Below are positions 17,246-26,468 of a stretch of DNA of 64,000 nucleotides, piece after piece. The stretch covers positions 1 through 64,000 of the forward strand of contig DKZA01000026.1 in NCBI GenBank assembly GCA_002492525.1. Direction: 5' to 3'. The notes beneath the pieces were generated by a model. It saw only the letters and a list, made by a program, of their open reading frames with translations. It did no database searches and was not told the DNA's origin. A program made the translations under genes and the position numbers. Numbering within the stretch: the first letter of the stretch is position 1; each line of letters begins with the position of its first letter. The DNA comes from Lachnospiraceae bacterium UBA7086 (GTDB lineage Bacteria > Bacillota > Clostridia > Lachnospirales > Lachnospiraceae).

Positions 17246-18193
17246 ATGGTATTTGACTGTATTCCTTTTTTTAACGAACTGGATATTCTGAAACTGCGGA
17301 TGGAGATCATGGATCCTTACGTGGATTATTTTGTGTTGGAAGAGTCCACGGTGACCTTTTCCGGAGAAGATAAGCAAATGATTTTTGCCCAAAACCGCAG
17401 CCTGTTTGATAAGTTTAAGGACAAAATACGCTATGTGGCGGTGGAGGATTCTCCTATGAGCGGTGTGACGACTCATGAGAGAGATAAATACCAGAAGAAT
17501 CAGTTGATTCGTGCACTTTCCGACTGTAAGCCGGAAGACGTCATTATTTTCAGTGATGTGGATGAGATTCCTAATCCCGAGACGCTGTTGCAGGTGATTG
17601 GGAATTTTGATCCGGGAAAGATATATCATCTGGCCCAGAGAATGTTCTACTGCTTTTTGAATATGGAGGAAGTTTCAGGCAATCTTTTATCCATCACAGG
17701 GGAATTCCCCGGCGTGGAGAAGAAACAATGGCTTGGTACCAAAATTTGCAGCTTCGGTAATCTGCCCAAAGAGGGTATTGTGTATCTGCGTGAAATATCC
17801 CCCGCAGACCCAAGGAGCGTGCGGGTGGCTGACGGCGGCTGGCATTTCGGTTATATGGGTGGAGACGGAGAGCGGGATGTGGCTAAACGAATTGGCATAA
17901 AGGTACAGGCGGCAGCACATCAGGAATATAATAGCAAACGTTATTTAAATGAGGCTGTGGACAGGCTTTTGTGCGGAGAGGATATCTTCGACCGTAATGC
18001 CAGGTTTGTGCGGGTGGAAATTGACGAAAGTTATCCTGAATATCTGCGGGAACATCAGAAAGAATACGATTTTTTGATGGCACCCCGGGTGGGAAAGGCA
18101 GGAGTATGCATAAAGAAGACACGACTCGCCCTGAGACAGGCGCTGCGGCGTCTGCATGGCATAGTAGCGAAAGTGATACGTGGAAGGACGTGA
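17246..18193 (+). CDS. Glycosyltransferase family 17-like enzyme
   Basis: The 315-residue protein begins MVFDCIPFFNELDILKLRM and contains EESTVTFSG and FSDVDEIPNP (residues about 90-100), both hallmarks of GT17, a family known best from the eukaryotic beta-1,4-mannosyl-glycoprotein N-acetylglucosaminyltransferase (bisecting GlcNAc). Bacterial members exist in surface-glycan loci. GWHFGYMGG near 190-200 fits the family. ATG 17246 has GGAG seven bases upstream; a longer frame back to 17108 lies inside DUF5672 and is rejected. The C terminus (KKTRLALRQALRRL) is basic and may associate with the membrane. Confidence 0.8.
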   Translation: MVFDCIPFFNELDILKLRMEIMDPYVDYFVLEESTVTFSGEDKQMIFAQNRSLFDKFKDKIRYVAVEDSPMSGVTTHERDKYQKNQLIRALSDCKPEDVIIFSDVDEIPNPETLLQVIGNFDPGKIYHLAQRMFYCFLNMEEVSGNLLSITGEFPGVEKKQWLGTKICSFGNLPKEGIVYLREISPADPRSVRVADGGWHFGYMGGDGERDVAKRIGIKVQAAAHQEYNSKRYLNEAVDRLLCGEDIFDRNARFVRVEIDESYPEYLREHQKEYDFLMAPRVGKAGVCIKKTRLALRQALRRLHGIVAKVIRGRT

Positions 18194-18198
18194 TCGGG

Positions 18199-19446
18199 AT
18201 GGGGACATTGTACAGACGCTTGAGAGAGGAAAGTCGTATTCCCTGGCTTCTTTTTTATGCCGGGCTGACCATGGAACTGCTGGTGGTCATTGTGGACAAG
18301 AGCAATTACACCAATCCCATAGAAGGCTATCTGTTTCGGATAACCTTTCTTCTTTTTGCGGCCAAAATTCTGCTTACGAAGTACGACCTTAAGGAGTGGG
18401 CGGTGATCTTCGTTTTCGAGGCGGTGGGCCTTATTTCTTATCGGATTACAGGTGCCAATGATATCATCCGTATTGTCACTTTTGTGGCGGCTTGTAAAAA
18501 TATCCCCCTGCGGCAGATGTTACAATATGTGTTCTATGTGACTCTTGCAGGGTGTCTGGTGATTGTATTGCTTTCTGTGACGGGTATTTATGGAGATATC
18601 AGTCTCACCCAGGCTTACGGAAGGGAGTCTGCGGAGGAGACCCGCTATATAGGGGAGGCGGCGGCGGAAGAGACCCGCTATACTCTGGGGATGGGACACC
18701 CTAACGCGCTTTCCTGTATGTTTTTAATGCTGACGGCTCTGGGCGTTTATGTTTGGTTTGACAGGATGAAATGGCATCTCTATCTTTTCCTCATGCTGTT
18801 GAATGTGGGGGTTTATCTGCTGTCGGGATCCAAGACCAGTATGATCATAACGACAGCCTTTATCGTGGGTGCTTTCGTAATGTCTGTCAGTAAGAAACTG
18901 CGGGAGAAGAAGTGGATTTATCTTTGCGGTTTTTTGCTATTTGGTTTGTGTATCGGATTTTCCGTGGATGCGGCGGTTTGTGCCCAACGGGTGCGGGATG
19001 CCCAGTGGAATGAATTTTTCTATGAGAATCCCCGGGACAATGCTCATATCGTGGCCTTGGGAAAGATTGACCGTTTCTTAAGCGGCAGGATTGTTACATT
19101 GACGGATTCTGCACAGAATCATGGTATGATTCAGACCTGGTCACTGTTTTCTAAAGAAGATAACATGGGTTATTATTTTGATATGGGATGGGTCAAACTT
19201 TTTTATCGGTATGGAGTGATCCCGGGTGTGTTGTATGTGGCAGCCTGCCTGGCGCTTCTGTGGCAGTTTTATAAGAAAAGAGATGCCTGCGGGTTGGTGC
19301 TTTTTGTGGCTTTTGCGGTATATACGGTGGTGGAGGCGCATTTGATTTCTGTCTATATCGGGAGAAATTATCTGCTAATGATGATGGGGAGTGTTTTATG
19401 GTTGGAGAACCGGGGCACGGACGCCCCGGAACGGAGGGATTCCTGA
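18199..19446 (+). CDS. O-antigen ligase/Wzy-like polymerase (first)
   Basis: The 415-residue protein has about ten hydrophobic segments, and in its middle a TLGMGHPNALSC segment (residues about 165-180) and YLLSGSKTSMI, which resemble the conserved outside loops of Wzy/WaaL-type proteins. A large hydrophilic loop after residue 255 is typical. It would polymerise lipid-linked repeat units outside the membrane. ATG 18199 has GAAGGA upstream and starts 5 nt after the GT17 stop. A 33-bp imperfect tandem duplication (18631-18649 repeated at 18664-18682) doubles an AEETRY element in one loop. Its stop overlaps the next start (TGATG). Confidence 0.75.
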   Translation: MGTLYRRLREESRIPWLLFYAGLTMELLVVIVDKSNYTNPIEGYLFRITFLLFAAKILLTKYDLKEWAVIFVFEAVGLISYRITGANDIIRIVTFVAACKNIPLRQMLQYVFYVTLAGCLVIVLLSVTGIYGDISLTQAYGRESAEETRYIGEAAAEETRYTLGMGHPNALSCMFLMLTALGVYVWFDRMKWHLYLFLMLLNVGVYLLSGSKTSMIITTAFIVGAFVMSVSKKLREKKWIYLCGFLLFGLCIGFSVDAAVCAQRVRDAQWNEFFYENPRDNAHIVALGKIDRFLSGRIVTLTDSAQNHGMIQTWSLFSKEDNMGYYFDMGWVKLFYRYGVIPGVLYVAACLALLWQFYKKRDACGLVLFVAFAVYTVVEAHLISVYIGRNYLLMMMGSVLWLENRGTDAPERRDS

Positions 19447-20489
19447 TGCGTGTGCTGATGATCGGTCCGGCTCGCTGTGTGCACGGCGGTATCTCCGGTG
19501 TGGTGAACAATTATTATGAGGCGGGGTTAGACAGGAAGATTCGTCTGCGCTATATCGGTACCATGGTAGAAGGCGGGAAACTCCGCAAGCTTATAAAAGC
19601 CGGCACCGCTTATCTGCTTTTCCTGCTGGCTCTTCCGGGCTGTGATATTGTCCATGTGAACATGGCTTCCGATAATAGTTACCGCCGCAAAAGTTTTTTT
19701 ATCCGGACGGCGAAACGATTTCATAAAAAAATAGTCCTCCACCAGCATGGCGGGGATTTTGAGACCTTTTATTATAAGGAGCAGGATGAGAGAGGCCGAG
19801 AGAACATCAGGCGGATACTTTCTATGGGAGATGCCTTCCTGGTGCTGGCGCCTGCCTGGCGCGAGTTCTTCGGGGAACTGATTGGCCGGGAGAAGATTAC
19901 GGTGCTTCCGGATTCCATCGCCGTTCCTGCGGCTTTTGAGAAAGACTATGGCAATCATGAAGTTTTGTTTCTGGGGCGGCTGTGCCGGGAGAAGGGAATT
20001 GGAGAACTATTGGCCTGCGTGCCGGCGCTTGTACAGAAATTTCCGGATTTTCATCTTTATCTGGGCGGAGTCTGGGAAGATGAGGGACTGCAAAAAGAAG
20101 CGCAGCGAGATCCGCAGCATATTACCTGGCTGGGGTGGGTGAGCGGCGAAGAGAAAAGTCGCTGGCTGAGGCGATGCAGAATACTGACACTACCGTCATA
20201 TTTTGAAGGGCAATCCGTATCACTTCTGGAAGCCATGGCCTATTATTGCGGCATTGTAGCAACGGATACGGGAGGAATCCCGCAGATGATCCTGCCGGAT
20301 CAGACAGGGCTCCTGGTGCCCGTCAAAGATGCTAAGGCTTTGCAGGCGGCGCTGTTTCGTCTGTTGGAAGATGAGACTTTATGCAGACAACTTGGTGTTG
20401 CGGCGCGCAGGAAAGTGGCGGCGGAGTTTGGTATAGAAGAGAATATGAAAACCTTGCTTGGAATCTATGAGAAGGTGCTTGGCGGATGA
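19446..20489 (+). CDS. Glycosyltransferase family 4
   Basis: The 347-residue GT-B enzyme starts MRVLMIGPARCVHGGISGVV, with the GGI loop of the acceptor domain, has FLGRLCREKGIGELLACVPAL at the start of the donor domain (about 180-200) and SYFEGQSVSLLEAMAYYCGIVA near 257-278 with the GT4 E-x7-E. Start and previous stop overlap by one base (TGATG) with GGAGGG seven bases upstream, so translation is coupled to the polymerase gene. A longer in-frame start at 19398 is inside the polymerase and has no site. Donor and linkage unknown. Confidence 0.87.
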   Translation: MRVLMIGPARCVHGGISGVVNNYYEAGLDRKIRLRYIGTMVEGGKLRKLIKAGTAYLLFLLALPGCDIVHVNMASDNSYRRKSFFIRTAKRFHKKIVLHQHGGDFETFYYKEQDERGRENIRRILSMGDAFLVLAPAWREFFGELIGREKITVLPDSIAVPAAFEKDYGNHEVLFLGRLCREKGIGELLACVPALVQKFPDFHLYLGGVWEDEGLQKEAQRDPQHITWLGWVSGEEKSRWLRRCRILTLPSYFEGQSVSLLEAMAYYCGIVATDTGGIPQMILPDQTGLLVPVKDAKALQAALFRLLEDETLCRQLGVAARRKVAAEFGIEENMKTLLGIYEKVLGG

Positions 20490-21559
20490 AGAGAGAGTTG
20501 ATCAGCGTGATTGTGCCCGTTCATAACGGACAGGCATATCTGGAAAACTGCATAGACAGCATAGCAGGCCAATCTTATGACAATTTGGAGATTCTGATTG
20601 TCAATGACGGTTCCACAGACCAGACAGCCGATATCTGTGGAAATTTACAGGAGAAGTATAGGAATCTACAGGAAAAATATAGGGATCTACAGGTGTTTAC
20701 GTTGGCGGACGTGGGCGTGTCGGCGGCTCGCAATTATGCCATGGAACGGGCAAAAGGGGACTTTCTGACTTTTGTGGATGCAGACGACAGGCTGTGTCCC
20801 GGCACTTTGGCTTTCCTGTATGAAAGGATCTTGTCTGCGGACAGTGATCTGGCGGGCTGCCGTTTTGCAGTCTGGGGTACGGAGACGGAATGGGAACGGG
20901 TATGCAGGGCGGTGTCTGCGGAAAAGACGGATGGCGGGGGAGCTGTTGGTACAGAGACAGGCAAAAATACCGAGACCATAAAGGAACGATGTTTTGACAG
21001 GCAGCAGTATCTGACAGGCAGCATCCTGAAGGACAACTGCCGCTGTTGGAGCAAACTGTACCGCAGACGGCTGGTAGATAAGGTACGGTTCCGGGAAGGT
21101 CTTACGGTGGGGGAGGATATGTTGTTTCTGGTGGATATTCTGCCTCATCTCAATAAAGCTGTGGAGACAGAGTATCCGGGATATGGTTATTATCAGAATC
21201 CGGCCGGCGTGATGCAAAGACCCTTTACCCCTTCCTATATGGATCAGATACAGTGTTGGGAGACGGCACAGGAACAGATTCTGCGGATGAACGAGAGTCT
21301 GAAACCACAGACGGCAGCCAAGATAATAACATCCGTTATGCTTACGGTGGGAAAAATTGCTCTATGCTCCGGGAAAGAACGCCGTGCAGCAGATACGTAT
21401 CTGGTACAGTGCAGGCAGAAGTTAAAGGAACAGCGTAAGGTGCCGGGAAGCGGTGCTTATCTGCCAGAGGGTTATCGGTTCAAGGCACAGTTATTCTATT
21501 ATCTGCCGGGCGTATATGTATGGCTTTACCGGGAGCTGCAAATGTTGAAAAAGCATTAA
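20486..21559 (+). CDS. Glycosyltransferase family 2
   Basis: The 357-residue enzyme has a GT-A domain: LISVIVPVHNGQAYL, ILIVNDGSTDQTAD and TFVDADDRLCPGT with the metal-binding acidic residues. Start overlaps the previous stop by four bases (ATGA). A 21-bp tandem duplication near 20640-20690 repeats the LQEKYR element (residues about 54-68, between the DGST strand and the next helix), a spot where homologues usually have a short loop. The rest of the protein is in frame and looks complete. Donor unknown. Confidence 0.87.
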   Translation: MKRELISVIVPVHNGQAYLENCIDSIAGQSYDNLEILIVNDGSTDQTADICGNLQEKYRNLQEKYRDLQVFTLADVGVSAARNYAMERAKGDFLTFVDADDRLCPGTLAFLYERILSADSDLAGCRFAVWGTETEWERVCRAVSAEKTDGGGAVGTETGKNTETIKERCFDRQQYLTGSILKDNCRCWSKLYRRRLVDKVRFREGLTVGEDMLFLVDILPHLNKAVETEYPGYGYYQNPAGVMQRPFTPSYMDQIQCWETAQEQILRMNESLKPQTAAKIITSVMLTVGKIALCSGKERRAADTYLVQCRQKLKEQRKVPGSGAYLPEGYRFKAQLFYYLPGVYVWLYRELQMLKKH

Positions 21560-21639
21560 ATGTCTGGGAAAAGTCTTCAAAAGGCAGGGATTGAGCGGAT
21601 GATGGCGGTTGTTTTAAGCTGTCGTGGAGGGAGAATGAG

Positions 21640-22662
21640 ATGACGGAAGAATCCTGTAAGATCAGTGTGATTGTGCCGGTCTATAATAAAGAAGCCTACC
21701 TGCGGGAATGTGTGGACAGCATCCTTTTGCAGGATTATCGGAATATGGAGGTTATCCTGGTGGATGATGCTTCCACGGATGACAGCGGCAGAATTTGTGA
21801 CGATTATGGGCGGACGGATGCGCGGGTGCGGGTGATCCATAAGGAAAACGGCGGTCCCACTGCGGCTTGTGTAGCGGGTATGGAGGCGGCGGCAGGCGAT
21901 TATTATATGTTCATTGACAGTGATGACTATGTGGAGCCCAAGATGCTTACCGAAATGGCGGCCCATTTGGCGGGAAAGCCGGGGGAGATTGTCTGCTGTA
22001 ATCATTTGCTGGAGAAACAGAAGGCCACGGAGTCGGTATATAGTACCGCCGGTCCTGGCGTTTATCAGGGAGAGGAGCTTCGGACAAAGATACTGGCCAG
22101 GCTGATTGGTCAGGAGCAGAAGGTGATTCCTTTATCCCGTTGTATGAAATTGTGCGAGAAGTCTGTTTTTGACGGAAACCGGAAATATTATGATTACAGT
22201 ATCCGATTCGGGGACGATTCCAATATGATGTATCCGGCTTTCCTTAACAGTACCAGGGTGGTGGTCATGCAAGAAGCGCTGTTCTATCATTACCGCTATG
22301 TAGAGGGTTCCATTATTCATAGGTATGATGCGGAGATTTATGAGAGTATGCAGAAACTGATGCAATGTCTTTCCAGAGCGGCGGCAGACAAACAGGCGCC
22401 CGATGGAGCACAGGCTGTTGCCAGAGAATACTGTTATCTGCTTTTATATGTGATGAAGAACGAACTGCGTAATCCCGATTCCGGATATCGGGCGAGAATA
22501 CGGGAAATTTTCAATGATCAGGAAAATCGGGAGAGGCTGCGGAATACCAGGATTGCCGTAAGCGGGAAGGCAAACAGACTCCTCTATCTGGCGGCAAGGC
22601 ATCCGGGCGGTATCTGGCCGGGGATTGTCCGGGGGCTGTTGAAGGTGTATGACAGGAAATGA
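21640..22662 (+). CDS. Glycosyltransferase family 2
   Basis: The 340-residue GT-A enzyme has KISVIVPVYNKEAYL, ILVDDASTDDSG (an A where the family usually has G) and MFIDSDDYVEPKM. GDDSNMMYPAFL near 190-200 fits the acceptor-side ED-type motif of the family. It is closest in build to the GT2 proteins at 9789 and 20486 and forms a run of three such enzymes. A GGAGGGAG site precedes ATG 21640. The 80-nt gap before it shows no clear regulatory signal. Donor unknown. Confidence 0.87.
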   Translation: MTEESCKISVIVPVYNKEAYLRECVDSILLQDYRNMEVILVDDASTDDSGRICDDYGRTDARVRVIHKENGGPTAACVAGMEAAAGDYYMFIDSDDYVEPKMLTEMAAHLAGKPGEIVCCNHLLEKQKATESVYSTAGPGVYQGEELRTKILARLIGQEQKVIPLSRCMKLCEKSVFDGNRKYYDYSIRFGDDSNMMYPAFLNSTRVVVMQEALFYHYRYVEGSIIHRYDAEIYESMQKLMQCLSRAAADKQAPDGAQAVAREYCYLLLYVMKNELRNPDSGYRARIREIFNDQENRERLRNTRIAVSGKANRLLYLAARHPGGIWPGIVRGLLKVYDRK

Positions 22663-22754
22663 CACAAATACATGGAAATGTAAAGTATGTGTTTGCAAGG
22701 AAGTGGCAGGATTGTATGTGAAGTGCAGACTGTGACGGAAAGAAGAGATAACAG

Positions 22755-23675
22755 ATGATCATTGTGAGACTGATGGGCGGATTGGGAAACCAGATGCAGC
22801 AATATGCCCTGTACCGGAAATTTGAGACTTTGGGAAAAGAGGCAAGACTGGATACTTCCTGGTTTTCCGAAAAGATACAGAAGACCATGCAGGCGCCCAG
22901 GATGTTAGAATTAGACCGGTTTGAAAACCTGGCGTTGAAGAAAGCTTCCAAGGAGGAAGTACGGGCGCTTTTGGGCAGACAGTATGAAGATAAAGAAGGA
23001 GTTATGGAGAAAATCAGGAGAAAGATGAATCCTGCCGGTGCTGTTGTCTTTGAGGAGACCGAGATGTACCATCCGGAAGTTTTTGAGTGGGACAGTAAGT
23101 ATCTGGTGGGGTACTGGGCCTGCGAGGCTTACTATGCGGATATTCTTGGGAAACTTCGGTCTGAGATACGGTTTCCGCAAAGTGCAGATCCCCACAATAT
23201 GGAAGTGGCGGAGGAGATGGAACGGACAGTTTCTGTCAGTGTGCATATCCGCCGGGGGGATTATCTGGACGCGGCCAATATCCAGATGTTTGGCAATATC
23301 TGTACGGAGAGTTATTATGAAAGCGCTACCCGATATATCAGGGAAAATTATGAGAACCCGGTGTTTTATATTTTTTCAGATGATACAGATTATGTGCGGT
23401 CAAAGTATCAGGGCAGAGAGTACCGGATTGTTGATTGGAACAAGGGGGATAACAGTCTTTATGATATGATGCTGATGAGCCATTGCAGGCATAATATCTG
23501 TGCTAACAGTACATTCAGTTTCTGGGGCGCCAGATTGAATGGTCATGCGGATAAAATTATGATCCGCCCTTCTATTCATAAGAATACGCAGGTATGTGTA
23601 CCGGAACAGATGCAGAAGCTGTGGGAGGGCTATACGCTGATTACGCCGAAGGGAGAGGTGATTTTGCCTGACTAG
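22755..23675 (+). CDS. Alpha-1,2-fucosyltransferase-like, GT11 (second copy)
   Basis: The 306-residue protein starts MIIVRLMGGLGNQMQQYAL and has VHIRRGDYL near 162-170, followed by FGNICTESYY, shared almost exactly with the GT11 protein at 10943 (FGGICTESYY). NSTFSFWGARLN gives the third motif. All residues expected for GDP-fucose binding are present. The two intact GT11 enzymes differ enough elsewhere to suggest different acceptors. It is the last gene before the promoter of the initiating transferase. Confidence 0.88.
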   Translation: MIIVRLMGGLGNQMQQYALYRKFETLGKEARLDTSWFSEKIQKTMQAPRMLELDRFENLALKKASKEEVRALLGRQYEDKEGVMEKIRRKMNPAGAVVFEETEMYHPEVFEWDSKYLVGYWACEAYYADILGKLRSEIRFPQSADPHNMEVAEEMERTVSVSVHIRRGDYLDAANIQMFGNICTESYYESATRYIRENYENPVFYIFSDDTDYVRSKYQGREYRIVDWNKGDNSLYDMMLMSHCRHNICANSTFSFWGARLNGHADKIMIRPSIHKNTQVCVPEQMQKLWEGYTLITPKGEVILPD

Positions 23676-23697
23676 GCCAAACGGAAGACGGATACAT

Positions 23698-23726
23698 TTG
23701 ATATTCTGCCAGAAAAATGGTATGCT
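23698..23726 (+). promoter_or_regulatory. Likely internal promoter before the initiating transferase
   Basis: TTGATA (23698-23703) and TATGCT (23721-23726) are 17 bp apart, with a TGG extended -10 element at 23718-23720. It lies in the 105-nt gap between a fucosyltransferase and the phosphoglycosyltransferase. Downstream, GAAAGAGTACAA is repeated twice with a 14-bp period (about 23749-23774) within the expected leader. Confidence 0.55.
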
Positions 23727-23780
23727 AAATAGATATAGTATCTGCGAAAGAAAGAGTACAAGAGAAAGAGTACAAGGACT

Positions 23781-25193
23781 ATGAATCGGAAGAAAAAGAT
23801 CATTGAGAGCTATTGTCTGTTGTTTTCGGATCTGCTCTGTATCGTAATTGCATATGTGGCGGCGATTCTTCTGCGTTATCGGAAATTTGCCCGGGTACAG
23901 GAACCGGAGATACATGCACTGGTGTGCGTGTTCTTTCTGTTATTTTGTACCATATACAGTTTCCTATTAGATTGGAATAGAAGCTTCCTGGAACGGGGCG
24001 TTCTGGTGGAGTTTGTGGCAGTATTGAAATTTAATCTGTTTATGGTGCTGGGTGCGGCCAGTGTACTGTTTATGCTGCAGCGAGGTGCCGCTTTCTCCCG
24101 AATGGTGTGGGGATATTTTGCCGTGTTTGATGTGTTCATCGTATGGCTGGTGCGGCTGGCCATGAAGCGGTTTTTGCGGGTCTATCTGACAGCGGAATCT
24201 AATCTGGTTAAAATCATGGTCATCACCAGGGACAGCGTGATGAGCCGGACGATTGCTAAACTTCGGGAAAATCTGGATATCAATTATGAAATTGTGGCGC
24301 TTGCCTGTGTGGATGAAGACCGTAAAGGTGTGGTGGTGGATGGCGTTAAGGTGTTGGCAGATGGTTCTGATGTATTGTCTTTAGCCAGACAGATGGCATT
24401 GGATGAGGCATTTATTAATCTACCGGATATGGATAAACAGTATGTGAAACATATCATTTATGATTTAGAGTCTATGGGTGTAGTCTGTCATTATAACATT
24501 GATATCATTGATGCCGGACAGCGGGAGATTACGGTGGACAGTTTTGCAGGGTATACGGTTATGACTTACGCCATCAATCATTATGACTACCGCCGGATGA
24601 CACTTAAGCGGATGATGGATATTGCAGGAGGACTGGTGGGGATTCTGATTACGGCGGTATTGACACCCTTTGTGGCGCTGGCCATTAAGATAGATTCTCC
24701 GGGTCCTGTCTTTTTTGCCCAGACCAGGATTGGCAAGAACGGCCGTCGGTTTAAGATATATAAATTCCGCTCCATGTATATAGATGCGGAAGCGCGCAAG
24801 AAAGAGTTAGAGAAAGCCAATGAAATGCAGGGGTTGATGTTTAAGATGGAAAACGATCCCCGGATTACCAAAGTGGGCAGATTTATCCGTAAGACTAGTA
24901 TTGATGAATTGCCGCAGTTTTTTAATATTCTGCGGGGAGATATGAGTCTGGTGGGAACCAGGCCGCCCACGGAGGATGAGTTTGAACAGTACAATTCCCA
25001 TTACAGGCGGCGGATCAGTATGACGCCAGGACTCACAGGCTTGTGGCAGATCAGCGGCCGCAGTGATATTTCCGATTTTGACGAAGTGGTGCGGCTTGAC
25101 CTGGAGTATATTGACAACTGGTCGATCGGACTGGATATCAAGATTTTGTTTAAGACGGTGGGAGCCGTATTGAAAGGCAGGGGTTCCAAGTAG
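23781..25193 (+). CDS. Initiating polyprenyl glycosylphosphotransferase (WbaP/EpsE type)
   Basis: The 470-residue protein has four N-terminal membrane helices, a CoA-binding-like middle part, and a C-terminal bacterial sugar transferase domain from about residue 272: KRMMDIAGG, a membrane hairpin, SPGPVFFAQTRIG, KFRSM, DELPQFFNIL near 375-384 (catalytic Asp-Glu), SLVGTRPP and GLTGLWQISGRS. It moves a sugar-1-phosphate from a nucleotide sugar to undecaprenyl phosphate, the committed first step of repeat-unit synthesis. It is the only such enzyme in the window, so all glycans encoded here would share it or use another gene outside. A likely promoter sits just upstream. Confidence 0.93.
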   Translation: MNRKKKIIESYCLLFSDLLCIVIAYVAAILLRYRKFARVQEPEIHALVCVFFLLFCTIYSFLLDWNRSFLERGVLVEFVAVLKFNLFMVLGAASVLFMLQRGAAFSRMVWGYFAVFDVFIVWLVRLAMKRFLRVYLTAESNLVKIMVITRDSVMSRTIAKLRENLDINYEIVALACVDEDRKGVVVDGVKVLADGSDVLSLARQMALDEAFINLPDMDKQYVKHIIYDLESMGVVCHYNIDIIDAGQREITVDSFAGYTVMTYAINHYDYRRMTLKRMMDIAGGLVGILITAVLTPFVALAIKIDSPGPVFFAQTRIGKNGRRFKIYKFRSMYIDAEARKKELEKANEMQGLMFKMENDPRITKVGRFIRKTSIDELPQFFNILRGDMSLVGTRPPTEDEFEQYNSHYRRRISMTPGLTGLWQISGRSDISDFDEVVRLDLEYIDNWSIGLDIKILFKTVGAVLKGRGSK

Positions 25194-25234
25194 GATAAAA
25201 TCTTATCTGAATCGCGGCGGAGGGAAACAGAAAT

Positions 25235-26428
25235 ATGGAATATAAAAATGACAGACTTGTCATGTATTTGCATGGAGGAAGCGGCAACCATGGATGTGAA
25301 GCCATTGTCAACAGCACCTGCCATATGATAGAGGAAATTCCCAAACTTTTGGTGACTAACAGCGAGCGGGAGGACCGGTTTTATTCGGTGGAGCCATTGT
25401 GTGATATTTTGCAGGAACGCAAGATTGCGGAACACTTCTTTGCCCATGTATGGTATTATGTGTGGCGCAAGATTTTCCATGATCCGGAATCTTTTATGCG
25501 TTACCGGTTTCATAAGGTGTTGGGAAAGGAACTGGCGCCTCTGTATCTTTCCATAGGCGGCGATATGTACTGCTATGAATTGTCCAAGAAAGAGGCGATT
25601 ACGGCCAACAGCACCTTTAACCGGGCCGGGGCGAAGACCGTTCTGTGGGGCTGTTCTTTAGAACCGGAATTGTTACAGGATCCGGAAGTGGTGGCGGATA
25701 TGAAACGCTATGCTTTGATTACGCCCCGGGAGTCCATTACGGCTCAGGCATTGCAGGATGCCGGGGTTGTGGAAAATGTGAAACTTTATCCGGACCCGGC
25801 TTTCTATCTGGAACCGGAGAAATTTGATCTGCCGGCTGATTTTCGGGTGGGTGAGACCATAGGCATCAACATCAGTCCCATGATTGTCAGAAATGAGACT
25901 GTGAAGGGCATTACGGTCCAAAATTATCGGAAGCTGATGGATTACATTTTAAATAACAGTAGTAATTCAATTGCGCTGATTCCTCATGTGATGTGGAATT
26001 ATAATGATGACAGGCTGACACTTCAGGAACTGTATGAAGCCTATCAGGACAACGACAGGGTGATTCTCTTTGAGGATATGTCCTGTCAGAGATTAAAATA
26101 TATCATTTCAAAGTGCAGAGCCTTTATCGGGGCCAGAACCCATGCCACCATTGCTGCTTACTCCTCCATGGTGCCCACACTGGTGGTGGGATATTCTGTG
26201 AAAGCCAGAGGGATTGCCAGGGATTTGTTTGGCACGGAGGAACATTATGTGCTGCCGGTACAATCTCTGTCGGATCCGGAGGAGCTGATTGAGGCTTACA
26301 AATGGCTGATGGCACGGGAAGAGGAAATTCGCGCACGGCTGATGCAGATGATGCCGTCGTATTGTCACAAAGCCGGGGAAGCCGGAAACGAGATCCGGAA
26401 GTTATGGCAGTCTTTGCACCTATCATAA
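25235..26428 (+). CDS. Polysaccharide pyruvyl transferase family protein
   Basis: The 397-residue protein shows the CsaB/WcaK-type layout: YLHGGSGNHGCEAIV at the N terminus, SIGGDMYCYE near 107-116, LWGCSLEP near 136-143, the FIGARTHATIAAYSS motif near 294-308 with the key Arg-x-His, and GYSVKARGIARDLFG near 315-330. These enzymes transfer pyruvate from phosphoenolpyruvate to form ketal groups on sugars, adding negative charge. It is flanked by the initiating transferase and the Wzx flippase, so modification probably happens on the lipid-linked unit inside the cell. GGAGGG precedes ATG 25235. Confidence 0.88.
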   Translation: MEYKNDRLVMYLHGGSGNHGCEAIVNSTCHMIEEIPKLLVTNSEREDRFYSVEPLCDILQERKIAEHFFAHVWYYVWRKIFHDPESFMRYRFHKVLGKELAPLYLSIGGDMYCYELSKKEAITANSTFNRAGAKTVLWGCSLEPELLQDPEVVADMKRYALITPRESITAQALQDAGVVENVKLYPDPAFYLEPEKFDLPADFRVGETIGINISPMIVRNETVKGITVQNYRKLMDYILNNSSNSIALIPHVMWNYNDDRLTLQELYEAYQDNDRVILFEDMSCQRLKYIISKCRAFIGARTHATIAAYSSMVPTLVVGYSVKARGIARDLFGTEEHYVLPVQSLSDPEELIEAYKWLMAREEEIRARLMQMMPSYCHKAGEAGNEIRKLWQSLHLS

Positions 26429-26468
26429 TGCAGCGTAAAGCGGTATGGAAATGAGTGAGAATTGAACT

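Noticed and set aside
21560..21643. 27-codon frame bridging two GT2 genes, starting at a stop/start overlap and ending in an ATGA overlap
   Set aside because: Overlaps are neat but there is no ribosome site, and no family or conserved motif; probably chance.
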